A program made the position numbers and the translations under genes. From an uncultured Blautia sp. (GTDB lineage: Bacteria > Bacillota > Clostridia > Lachnospirales > Lachnospiraceae), in assembly GCA_900540785.1 (NCBI GenBank), contig UQHF01000044.1, forward strand, positions 1 to 11,754: a DNA stretch of 11,754 nt, in the 5' to 3' direction. The stretch's first letter is position 1. Each line of letters begins with the position of its first letter. Below are positions 1 to 7,355 of the stretch, piece after piece. The notes under the pieces were generated by a model that worked only from the letters and a program-made list of their open reading frames with translations, searched no databases and was not told where the DNA came from.

Positions 1-22
1 GCGGTTCCAATAATAGCAAAAC

Positions 23-36
23 CCTGCAAAAAGCAG
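23..36 (-). terminator. Weak candidate terminator for the NifX-SlyD gene
   Basis: Read on the minus strand, a short 5-bp stem (CCTGC/GCAGG) with a T5 loop is followed by GTTTTGC. It lies downstream of the minus-strand gene that ends at 92. The stem is short and the T-tract broken, so it may only be a weak terminator or part of an intergenic repeat. Confidence 0.3.
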
Positions 37-54
37 GACTTTGTCTACAGTCTG

Positions 55-86
55 ACAGTGCTGCCACAAAGACAGCACTGTTTTTT
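55..86 (+). terminator. Intrinsic terminator of an upstream plus-strand gene
   Basis: A perfect 9-bp stem (55-63 with 73-81, ACAGTGCTG/CAGCACTGT) closes a 9-nt loop and is followed by a run of six T at 81-86. The T-run is on the plus strand, so this ends a rightward gene that lies outside the window. There is no A-run on its left side, so it should not serve the convergent minus-strand gene ending at 92. Confidence 0.8.
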
Positions 87-91
87 CTTTC

Positions 92-913
92 TTATAATAC
101 TTCTACAAGTTCAATATGGAAATTCAGTTCTTTTCCTGCCATCTCGTGATTGGCGTCAAAAGTGATTGTTGTATCATTTTTCGCGGTCACTTTAACAGGG
201 AATGGCTGTCCAAGCTGATTTGTCAGGTAAACCTGCTGCCCGACTTCAAGATCCTCTGAACCTGGAAGCTGTGCAATTTCCACGTCAAAAATTGCCTCCT
301 CGCTCGGCATACCGTAAGCTTCTTCCGGCAGAAGATGAACATCTACAGCCTGTCCGACTTCCATATCTGCAACTGCTGCATCAAAGCCTTTGATCATCTG
401 TCCTGCTCCGCAGATAAACTCCAGAGGCTGTCCCCTGTCATAAGAAGAATCAAACTGTGTTCCGTCATTAAAAGTTCCTCTGTAATGTGTGCGGCATGTT
501 TTTCCTACATTTCTCCCTGTTATTTCCGGCTTTGAACCACAGTTTCCGCCACAGTGATCGCCGCAGCTGTGTCCTTCTTCGTGATGATGATTGCAATTTG
601 CACCGGAATTAACAAGTTCCCCTCGTAAATAAGCTTCTACTGCTTCATCTGTATTTCCCTGCGCTCCTGCGCACAGTTCCACACCAGCCTCTGCGAGCGC
701 GCTCTGTGCTCCGCTGCCAATGCCTCCGCAAATCAGTACATCTACCGAATAGTCTGCAAGAAGTCCGGCAAGCGCGCCGTGTCCGGAGCCGTTTGAACTC
801 ATCACTTCACTGGATACCACTTTGTTCTCTTCTACTTCATAAATCTTAAAATACTCTGTTTTTCCAAAATGCTGAAATACATTTCCGTTATCATAAGTAA
901 CTGCTATTTTCAT
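92..913 (-). CDS. NifX/NifB-type domain fused to SlyD-like FKBP prolyl isomerase
   Basis: A 273-residue fusion. Residues 1-100 form a dinitrogenase iron-molybdenum cofactor (NifX/NifB C-terminal, MTH1175-like) fold, with the MKIAVTYDNG start, H15-F-G, and a CGGIGSGAQ loop at 62-70. Residues 101-129 are a linker rich in Cys and His (C107, H109-H111, H115, C117, H120, C121, C125), suited to metal binding. Residues 130-273 form an FKBP-type peptidyl-prolyl isomerase of the SlyD type: HYRG at 143-146, DGTQFDSS at 150-157, a GAGQMIKGFD segment at 169-178, PEEAYG at 196-201, then an insert-in-flap chaperone region. SlyD itself carries a metal-binding His/Cys tail; here the metal-rich part sits between the two domains. 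A cytosolic metallochaperone or folding role is inference. No nif genes are nearby, so nitrogen fixation is not implied. The start has an AGAGGA site about 8 nt upstream. Confidence 0.88.
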   Translation of the reverse strand: MKIAVTYDNGNVFQHFGKTEYFKIYEVEENKVVSSEVMSSNGSGHGALAGLLADYSVDVLICGGIGSGAQSALAEAGVELCAGAQGNTDEAVEAYLRGELVNSGANCNHHHEEGHSCGDHCGGNCGSKPEITGRNVGKTCRTHYRGTFNDGTQFDSSYDRGQPLEFICGAGQMIKGFDAAVADMEVGQAVDVHLLPEEAYGMPSEEAIFDVEIAQLPGSEDLEVGQQVYLTNQLGQPFPVKVTAKNDTTITFDANHEMAGKELNFHIELVEVL

Positions 914-962
914 TCTGTTATCCTCTTCTTATATATATTTCCCGCTGTGGCAGGTCAGGTTT

Positions 963-991
963 ATTCTACCACACATCTCAGGCTCTTCAAA
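963..991 (-). promoter_or_regulatory. Predicted sigma-A promoter of the NifX-SlyD gene
   Basis: On the minus strand a -35 box TTTGAA (986-991) and a -10 box TAGAAT (963-968) are separated by 17 bp. They lie about 50 bp upstream of the start codon at 913. This suggests the gene is transcribed separately from the oxidoreductase upstream, for which I see no clear terminator in 914-1036. Confidence 0.55.
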
Positions 992-1036
992 GCCTTTTCC
1001 TCTTTTCTCCATCATTTTCTTCGCGATAAATGATTT

Positions 1037-2005
1037 TCAATATCCTATTTCTTTTAAAATCTTGTCTACTACGCGGGCATTTTTCAGGGAAAACTCATGT
1101 GACACATGAGGGTTTTCTCCGTTTAAAATACAATTTCCAAGCTGTTCCACCTCCAGACAGTAATTGTCCGGTGTACTGACATGAACTTCTTTACAATCAT
1201 TTTCTTTTTTAATGTAATAAACAAGATTTCCTTCTTCATTAAATGGTACAGGCGCTTCAATCGTTCCTTCTGTACCATAAAGGAAAAAACGGTCACCACG
1301 CTGTGCAGAACACATACCGGATACCATGCAGGCTCTTCTGTTTTCAGAAAATTTAAAATATGCAGAAGCAAAATCATCGATATGCTGTTCTGTAAAATCA
1401 CCTATAGCTTTCACTTCTTTCGGCTCTTCTCCGAACATTGTCAGCATCAGGCTGGTGCAATAACACCCAAGATCATAAACGGAGCCTCCCAGCGTCTCAC
1501 GCCTCACGCGGATATTTTCCGGCGTATAACCGGGTGTTACAAAAATAGATTCCATAAAGGAAAGTTCTCCTATCACGCCGAAATCCAGCGCATTTTTTAT
1601 GGAAGAAATAAGCGGGCTGTGTAAATATGCGAAAGCCTCCATGAATACAACGCCAGCTTTTTCGCAGGCCTCAATCATCTCTTTTACATCTTCTTCTGTT
1701 CCGGATAATGGCTTTTCACATAAAATATGTTTCCCTTTTGCGGCAGACTTCAATACCCACTCTTTGTGAAGAGTATTAGGAAGGGGAATATAAACTGCCT
1801 CCACCTCCCGATCATCTAACAGTTCCTCCAAAGACCCGTATGCCTTCTTAAAGCCAAACATTTCTTTAAACTGTTCCGCCTTTTCTGCAGAACGGCCTGC
1901 TATTGCATATAGATCACAATTTTCGGCTTTTTTCATTCCCGGAATTGTACAGTGCCTTGCAATATCTGCTGTTCCCAAAACACCCCATTTTACTTTTCTG
2001 CTCAT
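1037..2005 (-). CDS. Gfo/Idh/MocA family NAD(P)-dependent oxidoreductase
   Basis: A 322-residue cytosolic dehydrogenase of the usual family length. The N-terminal Rossmann fold shows GVLGTADIA (8-16) with a following GRS at 37-39 that would contact the cofactor. The family signature EKP is at 97-99, preceded by a GKHILC strand. The C-terminal alpha/beta domain contains G173-G-S-V-Y-D178-L-G-C-Y182, the region that holds the catalytic Asp and His/Tyr in this family; Tyr182 takes the place where many members have His. The sequence resembles the dihydrodiol dehydrogenase/sugar dehydrogenase branch. The substrate, probably a sugar, inositol or related polyol, cannot be read from sequence. The start has a strong AAGGAGGAG site 6 nt upstream. 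It lies 29 nt after the decayed HIT gene on the same strand, so it is probably co-transcribed with the antiporter. Confidence 0.9.
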   Translation of the reverse strand: MSRKVKWGVLGTADIARHCTIPGMKKAENCDLYAIAGRSAEKAEQFKEMFGFKKAYGSLEELLDDREVEAVYIPLPNTLHKEWVLKSAAKGKHILCEKPLSGTEEDVKEMIEACEKAGVVFMEAFAYLHSPLISSIKNALDFGVIGELSFMESIFVTPGYTPENIRVRRETLGGSVYDLGCYCTSLMLTMFGEEPKEVKAIGDFTEQHIDDFASAYFKFSENRRACMVSGMCSAQRGDRFFLYGTEGTIEAPVPFNEEGNLVYYIKKENDCKEVHVSTPDNYCLEVEQLGNCILNGENPHVSHEFSLKNARVVDKILKEIGY

Positions 2006-2034
2006 TTATAAATCTCCTCCTTCATTTTTTCTGC

Positions 2035-2300
2035 TCATATCCGCTTTTCTAATTCTGTTGCCAGTTTCCTTTTCATACTTTCCAATTCGTCCCTGGAAGG
2101 ACAGTTCTCTTCACTGTACATTTTTTCCATCGGATACCACCACACAGGACCTTTTCCGTGATTTCCGTATTCTTCCAAATCTCCTGCTACTCGTGGAAAC
2201 AGATGCCAGTGAATATGCGTATCACTGTTTCCAGCTCTTTTACAAAATACGGATTTGTACCATTTTTAATCATTTCAATTCTGTCACATATAAAGCACAT
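2035..2300 (-). pseudogene. HIT-family hydrolase gene with internal deletion
   Basis: Two parts of one histidine-triad protein remain, in different frames. The first begins at ATG 2298-2300 behind GGAGGAAAAGGAA and reads MCFICDRIEMIKNGTNPYF then VKELET; it looks like an intact HIT N-terminus with its CxxC pair. Near 2226-2234 the match shifts frame and resumes as GNSDTHIHWHLFPR, the HIT catalytic motif (H-I-H-W-H), followed by GKGPVWWYPMEKMYS and ending at TGA 2035-2037. About 25 N-terminal and 65 C-terminal residues are left, so roughly 50-60 middle residues expected from the family are missing. As it stands, the ORF from 2300 ends after 37 codons at 2187. HIT proteins hydrolyse nucleotide conjugates; this copy should be inactive. 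It lies between the antiporter (41-nt gap) and the oxidoreductase (29-nt gap), all on the same strand. Confidence 0.85.
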
Positions 2301-2341
2301 TTCCTTTTCCTCCCTGTCATTTATTTTATTTTCGCCCTTCT

Positions 2342-3517
2342 TTATCGCTGCAAAAACCTTTTATATGTCACATCAATACAAAACGCTCCAAGCGGCGCTG
2401 TAATAAGAATCGCGATCACAGCAACCGACAAAACAATATTTCCGCAGGACAGCCCCATTGCCAGAGGCATTCCTCCTATGGCAGCCTGTACGGTTGCTTT
2501 TGGCATATAGGCGAGCATACAGAATGTCCTCTCTTTTCTGTTGAGTCTTGTTTTTAACAGGCATACAAGCACACCTGCCATGCGGAAAATAAGCACTGCT
2601 AAAATCAAAAGAACAGGCGCTGCTCCTGCTTTCACCGCATACTGAATATCAACTGCCGCGCCTACCAGAACAAACAGCATAATCTCCGAAACAACCCATA
2701 ATTTATTAAATTTAGAAGAAAGTCTTTTTGCCACGACCTCTCTTTTTTTCTGGAGAGAAACACCTGCTGCCATCACTCCGATTAAAGCAGCAAAAGGAAT
2801 TACGTCTGAAAAATAATCTTCAACCGTTACCAGAATAAAAGAAATACTGAGAAGAATCATCACTTTGGACGTATCACGGATATGTACCTTTTCAAAAAAT
2901 TTTGCAAGGAGATACCCCACTGCCAGACCTGCCAAAGTACCTGTAATTACAGATAATGGAATATTTACAAAGCTTTTTACAGATATACTTTCTCCCTGTG
3001 CAAGCCCGGTAAAAGCAGTAAACATGACAATTACGAACACATCATCTACAGACGCTCCTGCGAGAATCAGCTGAGGGATTCCCTTCTTTACACCATAACC
3101 CTCTTCCATAAGTTTGATCATTTTCGGCACAACTACAGCAGGTGAAACCGCAGCTACAACTGCTCCCATAATCGCAGCGTCCAATGTGGAAATCCCAAGA
3201 ATGCGCGGAGCGAGAAGAACCATTCCTGCCATTTCAAAACATGCCGGGACAAAGCACATCAAAATAGCCGGACGTCCCACCTTCTTTAAATCTTTTATAT
3301 CCAGGGAAAGTCCTGCTCTTGTCAAAATAATGATCAGCGCGATTTTTCTTAAATCAGCCGATATATTCAAAATGGAATCATCAATCACATTTAAAACATA
3401 TGGTCCCAGAATGATTCCTGTAAAAAGCATGCCAAGAAGTCCCGGAAGCCTTATTTTTTTACACAGCCAGCCCATAAACATGCCAACCAGCAATATAAGT
3501 GCAATACTTATCAACAT
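2342..3517 (-). CDS. Cation/proton antiporter, CPA2-like
   Basis: A 391-residue, very hydrophobic protein with about 11-13 predicted membrane segments, starting directly with a membrane helix and lacking any C-terminal TrkA/RCK domain. Conserved features of the monovalent cation:proton antiporter fold include GLLGMLFTGIILGP at 26-39, a TRAGLSLD segment around 66-73, AAVSPAVVVP at 122-131 (the unwound-helix region), and GASVDD at 154-159. D158-D159 correspond to the ion-binding Asp-Asp pair that marks electrogenic CPA2-type exchangers. The predicted role is Na+/H+ or K+/H+ exchange at the cytoplasmic membrane for pH or salt homeostasis; ion choice is unknown. The start is supported by AAGAAGGAG about 9 nt upstream. 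It is the first gene of a probable unit with the HIT remnant and the oxidoreductase, and is divergent from pepT. Confidence 0.88.
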   Translation of the reverse strand: MLISIALILLVGMFMGWLCKKIRLPGLLGMLFTGIILGPYVLNVIDDSILNISADLRKIALIIILTRAGLSLDIKDLKKVGRPAILMCFVPACFEMAGMVLLAPRILGISTLDAAIMGAVVAAVSPAVVVPKMIKLMEEGYGVKKGIPQLILAGASVDDVFVIVMFTAFTGLAQGESISVKSFVNIPLSVITGTLAGLAVGYLLAKFFEKVHIRDTSKVMILLSISFILVTVEDYFSDVIPFAALIGVMAAGVSLQKKREVVAKRLSSKFNKLWVVSEIMLFVLVGAAVDIQYAVKAGAAPVLLILAVLIFRMAGVLVCLLKTRLNRKERTFCMLAYMPKATVQAAIGGMPLAMGLSCGNIVLSVAVIAILITAPLGAFCIDVTYKRFLQR

Positions 3518-3544
3518 GAATTTTTCTCCTTCTTATTTTTTAAA

Positions 3545-3573
3545 ATTTTACCATTAAAAGTACAAAATAGCAA
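3545..3573 (-). promoter_or_regulatory. Predicted promoter of the antiporter unit
   Basis: On the minus strand TTGCTA (3568-3573) and TAAAAT (3545-3550) are separated by 17 bp, about 28 bp upstream of the antiporter start. It is arranged back-to-back with the pepT promoter in the 133-bp divergent region; no obvious shared operator was seen. Confidence 0.55.
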
Positions 3574-3592
3574 ACCATCTGAACCGCCGTGA

Positions 3593-3621
3593 TTGTTTTT
3601 TACAAAATTTGCTGATATAAT
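3593..3621 (+). promoter_or_regulatory. Predicted sigma-A promoter of pepT
   Basis: TTGTTT (3593-3598) and a perfect TATAAT (3616-3621) are separated by 17 bp. Transcription would begin near 3628, giving a short leader that contains the AGGAGG site at 3640-3645. Confidence 0.7.
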
Positions 3622-3650
3622 AAGAAAAAATATTGTATCAGGAGGTTTTT

Positions 3651-4874
3651 ATGTCCGAAGTAGTTGAAAAATTTTTACGTTATGTCGCTATCGACACAGA
3701 ATCAAAAGAAGAACAGGAACAGGTTCCAAGCACAGAAAAACAGAGAAATCTTGCAAATCTTCTGGCACAGGAATTAAAAGAAATGGGCGCTGAAAATGTA
3801 CGGATTTCTGAAAATGCCTACGTTTATGCCACCATTGGGGCAACGACAGAAAAAAGCGCACCAACTGTGGGATTTATTTCCCATATGGACACGGCGCCTT
3901 CCTTTTCCGGAAAAAATGTAAAGCCGCAGCTTATTAAAAATTATGACGGAAAAGAGATTTGTCTGAATAAAGAACTGCAGATTTTTATGGGACCGGAACA
4001 GTTTCCTGACCTTTTAACATATACAGGAAAAACACTGATCACCACAGACGGAACTACACTTCTTGGCGCAGATGACAAAGCAGGTGTAGCAGAAATCATG
4101 ACTATGGCACAATATTTTCTTTCTCACCCGGAAATCCCACATGGAAAAATCCAGATTGGCTTTACCCCTGATGAAGAGGTTGGGCGAGGCGCTGACTTTT
4201 TTGATGTAGAAAATTTCGGTGCTGACATTGCCTACACAGTTGACGGTGGAAAACTGGGAGAGCTGGAATACGAAAACTTCAACGCAGCAAATGTAAAAAT
4301 CCATGTAAACGGAACAAATATCCACCCCGGAAGCGCTAAACATAAAATGAAAAATTCTGTTTTAATGGCATATGAATTTTATAACCTTCTTCCTGTATTT
4401 GACAACCCCATGTATACAGAAGGCTATGAAGGTTTTTTCCATTTAGACGAAATTTCCGGCGATGTGGAACACACGGAAATGGTATGTATCATCCGTGACC
4501 ACGATATGGAAAAATTCAACACCAAAAAAGAACTTATGCAGGCTGCTGCTGATTTTATGAACAAAAAATACGGAGAAAATACCATTGTTCTCGATTTAAA
4601 AGATTCCTACTACAATATGAAAGAAAAAATCCAGCCTCACATGGAGCTGATCGATCTTGCCAAAGAAACAATGGAAGAACTCGGTATCACGCCAAAGGTA
4701 ACTCCTATCCGCGGCGGTACAGACGGCGCAAGACTTTCCTACATGGGACTTCCCTGCCCGAATCTCTGCACAGGCGGTCACAATTTTCATGGAAAATACG
4801 AATTTATCTGTGCAGAATCTATGGAAAAAATCACAGAACTTTTAATTAAACTGGCGCAAAAATTTGTGTCCTGA
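3651..4874 (+). CDS. pepT: Peptidase T (tripeptide aminopeptidase, M20B family)
   Basis: A 407-residue cytosolic zinc aminopeptidase that removes the N-terminal residue from tripeptides. All M20 landmarks are present: SHMDTAP with H78 and D80, GADDKAG with bridging D141, FTPDEEVGRG with general base E175 and ligand E176, a TVDGG segment after that, and near the C-terminus IRGGTDGARLS and GGHNFHGKYEF, which supplies the last metal-binding His. Length and residue numbering agree closely with the known family. The ATG at 3651 is chosen because a consensus AGGAGG lies 5 nt upstream; an in-frame TTG at 3633 would add MYQEVF but has no ribosome site and lies in the short leader. The gene is monocistronic: own promoter upstream, strong terminator at 4926-4957. 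It is the only plus-strand gene in the window. Confidence 0.97.
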   Translation: MSEVVEKFLRYVAIDTESKEEQEQVPSTEKQRNLANLLAQELKEMGAENVRISENAYVYATIGATTEKSAPTVGFISHMDTAPSFSGKNVKPQLIKNYDGKEICLNKELQIFMGPEQFPDLLTYTGKTLITTDGTTLLGADDKAGVAEIMTMAQYFLSHPEIPHGKIQIGFTPDEEVGRGADFFDVENFGADIAYTVDGGKLGELEYENFNAANVKIHVNGTNIHPGSAKHKMKNSVLMAYEFYNLLPVFDNPMYTEGYEGFFHLDEISGDVEHTEMVCIIRDHDMEKFNTKKELMQAAADFMNKKYGENTIVLDLKDSYYNMKEKIQPHMELIDLAKETMEELGITPKVTPIRGGTDGARLSYMGLPCPNLCTGGHNFHGKYEFICAESMEKITELLIKLAQKFVS

Positions 4875-4925
4875 TTTTCCCAAAATCAGCGGCGCAATCC
4901 TCGTTGATTCCCTGAAATACCACAG

Positions 4926-4957
4926 AAAAAGGACAGCCGTTCATTGCTGTCCTTTTT
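4926..4957. terminator. Bidirectional intrinsic terminator between pepT and the HD gene
   Basis: A perfect 12-bp stem (AAAAAGGACAGC at 4926-4937 with GCTGTCCTTTTT at 4946-4957) encloses an 8-nt loop. It has a T-run on the right in plus orientation and on the left in minus orientation. It can therefore end pepT and the convergent six-gene operon whose last gene stops at 4999. Flanking CACAGA/TCTGTG bases may extend the stem with a bulge. Confidence 0.9.
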
Positions 4958-4998
4958 CTTTATCTGTGCGCATAACTTAAACATTACACAAAGATTTT

Positions 4999-5559
4999 TC
5001 AGTATTCACCTGTCTTTTTAAGGGTATCTTTCAAAACCTCCGCCCGAAGTTCTTTCATATATTCTGAAAATTTAACCTTATCATTTCCATGTGTTTTCTG
5101 AAGGTCGTATTCGAGAGGAAGCCAGGTAGATATATCAGACATATTGTGCTGGATCAAAGCCTCCAGCTTATCGATCGCCTTATATATTTTTGCTTCCTGC
5201 GTTTTCTGTTCTTCCATTTCTTCGTAAAGAAGACGGAGCCTCTCTTCATACCCCGGAGGCAGCGTTTTTATCCAGTCTGCCAGAAGTTTTTCTTCTCTTT
5301 TTTCGTCCTCTTCTGTCTTCTCAAAAGTTGGAATATCCCCTGTAAAAGCCTCTCCCAGATCATGGATAACGCACATTTCCATCACTTTATCCATATCTGC
5401 ATCCGGAAATTCATCTCTCATAAAAAACGCCATTACCGTCATCATCCAGCTGTGCTCTGCCACGCTTTCCCGTCTTCCACCGGAAGTATAACAATGGCGG
5501 ACTGCATCTTTTAATCTTTCTGTCACACTCAGAATATCCAGTAATTCTCTTGGTTTCAT
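4999..5559 (-). CDS. HD-domain phosphohydrolase, YfbR/HDDC2-like
   Basis: A 186-residue soluble HD-superfamily protein. The metal-binding residues are visible: E35-H36 in a VAEHSW motif, H66-D67 in VIHDLGEAFTGD, with E70 and D75, and D130 in AIDKLEAL. This arrangement matches the YfbR/HDDC2 group, whose E. coli member dephosphorylates deoxyribonucleoside 5'-monophosphates. The specific substrate here is inferred. The C-terminal half (about 80-125) is highly charged and helical. A strong GGAGGAG site precedes the ATG. It begins 20 nt after the GNAT gene and is the last gene of the six-gene operon, which ends at the bidirectional terminator. Its role may be nucleotide-pool cleaning or nucleotide salvage during the response controlled by the GntR regulator. 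Confidence 0.85.
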   Translation of the reverse strand: MKPRELLDILSVTERLKDAVRHCYTSGGRRESVAEHSWMMTVMAFFMRDEFPDADMDKVMEMCVIHDLGEAFTGDIPTFEKTEEDEKREEKLLADWIKTLPPGYEERLRLLYEEMEEQKTQEAKIYKAIDKLEALIQHNMSDISTWLPLEYDLQKTHGNDKVKFSEYMKELRAEVLKDTLKKTGEY

Positions 5560-5579
5560 ATGACTCCTCCTCCCTGAAT

Positions 5580-6023
5580 TTACAGTTGTTTTCTCAGATA
5601 AATCATATCTTTTAACTGTACGCCGCCCTCATAAATAGGGTGGTCATAATTATCCGTAAAAAAGTTTTTTACCGAATGGGAACGGACAAATCCACACTTT
5701 TCATAAAAAGGAATGGTCAGGGGAGAATCTCCCGTTCCCACCTGCAAGATTGCATATTTTCCCCTGTAAGTTTCTTCTATAAACTCTATCAGAGCCTTCC
5801 CGTATCCTTTCCTGTGGCACTCCGGAACAACTGCAAGATTTTTAATTTCCAGAATATTTTTGTCTTCTTCTGTAACCACGCATTCTCCCTTAATTCCATC
5901 GTCTTCCAGAATATACATCTTGCCTTTTTCCAGATATTTTTCTATCATATCTTCCTGTTCATCTGCCAGGAAAAGCAGATCCATATACTTCTTTTTATCT
6001 TCTGAAACCTCGTATATTTTCAT
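5580..6023 (-). CDS. GNAT-family N-acetyltransferase, YvbK-like
   Basis: A 147-residue single-domain acyl-CoA-dependent acetyltransferase of usual length. Motif A for acetyl-CoA binding is IKNLAVVPECHRKGYGKAL (60-78), with the R71-K-G73-Y-G75 pyrophosphate loop; His70 stands where the Q/R of the consensus usually is. Motif B follows as VGTGDSPLTIPFYEKCGF, typical of GNAT proteins, and the tail (NFFTDNYDHPIYEGG, then LKDMIYL) resembles Bacillus YvbK. The acceptor substrate is not known. It could be a small amine or antibiotic, a peptide, or a metabolite. The start has AAGGAG 6 nt upstream that overlaps the end of the preceding pentapeptide gene; the gap to that gene is 13 nt and to the HD gene 20 nt, supporting translation from one mRNA. 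Confidence 0.87.
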   Translation of the reverse strand: MKIYEVSEDKKKYMDLLFLADEQEDMIEKYLEKGKMYILEDDGIKGECVVTEEDKNILEIKNLAVVPECHRKGYGKALIEFIEETYRGKYAILQVGTGDSPLTIPFYEKCGFVRSHSVKNFFTDNYDHPIYEGGVQLKDMIYLRKQL

Positions 6024-6036
6024 AATATCTCCTTCT

Positions 6037-6621
6037 TTAATCGATTTTTATTTCCAGAGAATTTAACAGCCGAACCACTTCCGGATAAGAAAATTTTGCC
6101 TGTTTCAGCTTATTAGAGGCTATATCGATCATATATCCGCTGCTGTTTCGAAAATCACTTTTTCGAATGTCACATCTGGTAAACTGCGTTTTTTCTAACT
6201 GACAGTTCTGGAAATTACTTTCCTGCAGATCACAGCCATCAAATATACTTTCCTGTATGATATTATCTGAAAAATCGGCTTTTCGAAAATCTGCATCTGC
6301 AAATGTATTGTATTTTAAACAACAGCTTTTAATCTGCTCGATTGGGCGCGCATATTTCCCTGTTGGAAAAATAGTTTCCCAATGTACGCCTATCAGGTTG
6401 CAGCGCTGAAAGCCTCCATTTTTGATTTCCGAATACTTTGCTTCCAGAGTAATTACAGTACAATTCTCAAACCTGCAGTTTACAAACATACAATTCAAAA
6501 TCTGGCATTCCTCAAACAGACAATTTTCAAAACTGCAGTCTACAAATTTACAGGATTCCTTTGTCACATTTCGAAATTTTTTATCTTTAAATACCTGTTC
6601 TTCAAAATAATTTTCCTGCAT
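6037..6621 (-). CDS. Pentapeptide-repeat protein, Qnr/McbG-like, Cys-rich
   Basis: A 194-residue protein built of pentapeptide repeats that should form a right-handed quadrilateral beta-helix. Central Phe/Leu-type residues recur every five positions (F11, F16, F26, F31, F36, I41, F46, F51, then F107, F112, F117, F127, L132, F137, L142, F147, I152, F157). Residues about 78-103 interrupt the repeats (GVHWETIFPTG and following), splitting the protein into two coils as in many Qnr/McbG-like proteins, some of which mimic DNA and protect gyrase. Position i-2 is Cys in seven consecutive repeats (C24 to C54) and again at 130, 140 and 150. The start at ATG 6619-6621 is preferred over an in-frame start at 6663: it has a GAGGGGGA site 4-6 nt upstream and leaves a 10-nt gap to the permease. 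Gyrase protection is inference. Confidence 0.85.
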   Translation of the reverse strand: MQENYFEEQVFKDKKFRNVTKESCKFVDCSFENCLFEECQILNCMFVNCRFENCTVITLEAKYSEIKNGGFQRCNLIGVHWETIFPTGKYARPIEQIKSCCLKYNTFADADFRKADFSDNIIQESIFDGCDLQESNFQNCQLEKTQFTRCDIRKSDFRNSSGYMIDIASNKLKQAKFSYPEVVRLLNSLEIKID

Positions 6622-6631
6622 CTTATCCCCC

Positions 6632-7354
6632 TCATCTGAGTTCTGTACTTCTGATGACAGCATAGGCGCCGAATGATAAAGCCGAAATAATCAATATCAA
6701 GGTTACCGCGGGAAAGAAATAATTTACCGTTCCATCACCCATAAATCCCATCGCTCTCGTGAAGAAATCCGCAATCTTACTTACAAGTTCTGCGGAAAAT
6801 ACATATCGGAACAATGCAATTACAACCAGCACGCCGCCGCCCAGGATAACTCCTGAAGCAATGAATACCATTTTTCCCGCCTTGTTCAACGCCAAAACAG
6901 CCAGGTACAGCAGGCAGCAGATAAATACATAAGCAAGAAATAACCATAGCCAGTTCATAAAAATATTATCATAGCCATATATGCTGCTATAAAGGGAACT
7001 GTAATCATGATTAAAATAGTGGATCAGATTTCCAACTATGGTATCTATAAATGCCATCGTTCCGCAAACAAAAAAGAACATAGACAAGGTTCCAATAAAG
7101 ATGATTTTTCGTGTAAATCCGTTCTGGAGCAGCATTTTAAAGTCCTGGCTAAATCCCAATGCTCCCAGTACACCAACATACATTAAACTGTTGATTTCCA
7201 GCACATTTGTACCTATATCCTCAAACGTCCCTGTACTGATTCCAATAATCAGCATAATAAGAGTAACGATCGCATATTGTATCGCATAAAACAGCCAAAT
7301 ATATTTGAAAGAGGTCATACATTCATATTGAATAACAGCTTTTAATTTCTTCAT
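6632..7354 (-). CDS. ABC transporter membrane permease
   Basis: A 240-residue integral membrane protein with about six hydrophobic segments: roughly IWLFYAIQYAIVTLIML (residues 20-37), a second near 60, FIGTLSMFFFVCGTMAFID (about 85-105), LWLFLAYVFICCLLYLAVLAL (about 137-157), VFIASGVILGGGVLVVIALF (about 163-183), and a last one near the C-terminus. No family-specific motif stands out, but size, topology and position directly after the ATPase fit the permease of a YtrB/BcrA-type exporter. The ATG at 7352-7354 is chosen because GGTGGG lies 7 nt upstream and the ATPase stop TAG is one base before it; a GTG at 7366 is in frame but has no site. It is the third gene of the GntR operon. Confidence 0.82.
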   Translation of the reverse strand: MKKLKAVIQYECMTSFKYIWLFYAIQYAIVTLIMLIIGISTGTFEDIGTNVLEINSLMYVGVLGALGFSQDFKMLLQNGFTRKIIFIGTLSMFFFVCGTMAFIDTIVGNLIHYFNHDYSSLYSSIYGYDNIFMNWLWLFLAYVFICCLLYLAVLALNKAGKMVFIASGVILGGGVLVVIALFRYVFSAELVSKIADFFTRAMGFMGDGTVNYFFPAVTLILIISALSFGAYAVIRSTELR

Positions 7355-7355
7355 A

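Noticed and set aside
995..1036. Inverted repeat ATCATTT/AAATGAT after the oxidoreductase stop as a terminator
   Set aside because: The stem is AT-rich and lacks a T-run on the minus strand, so it does not qualify as an intrinsic terminator.
1181..1624. Plus-strand open frame opposite the oxidoreductase
   Set aside because: It is a mirror frame of a clear dehydrogenase gene, without a ribosome site or recognisable domain.
2058..2510. Plus-strand open frame opposite the HIT remnant and antiporter end
   Set aside because: The minus strand carries recognisable HIT and antiporter sequence here; the plus frame has no domain and biased, low-complexity hydrophobic content.
3633..3650. TTG start of pepT adding six residues
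   Set aside because: The AGGAGG site lies within this stretch, so it can only serve the ATG at 3651, which also gives the normal family length.
6622..6663. Longer start of the pentapeptide-repeat gene overlapping the permease
   Set aside because: The 14 added residues (rich in Ser, Asp and Glu) show no repeat pattern, and the ATG at 6621 has its own GAGGGGGA site.
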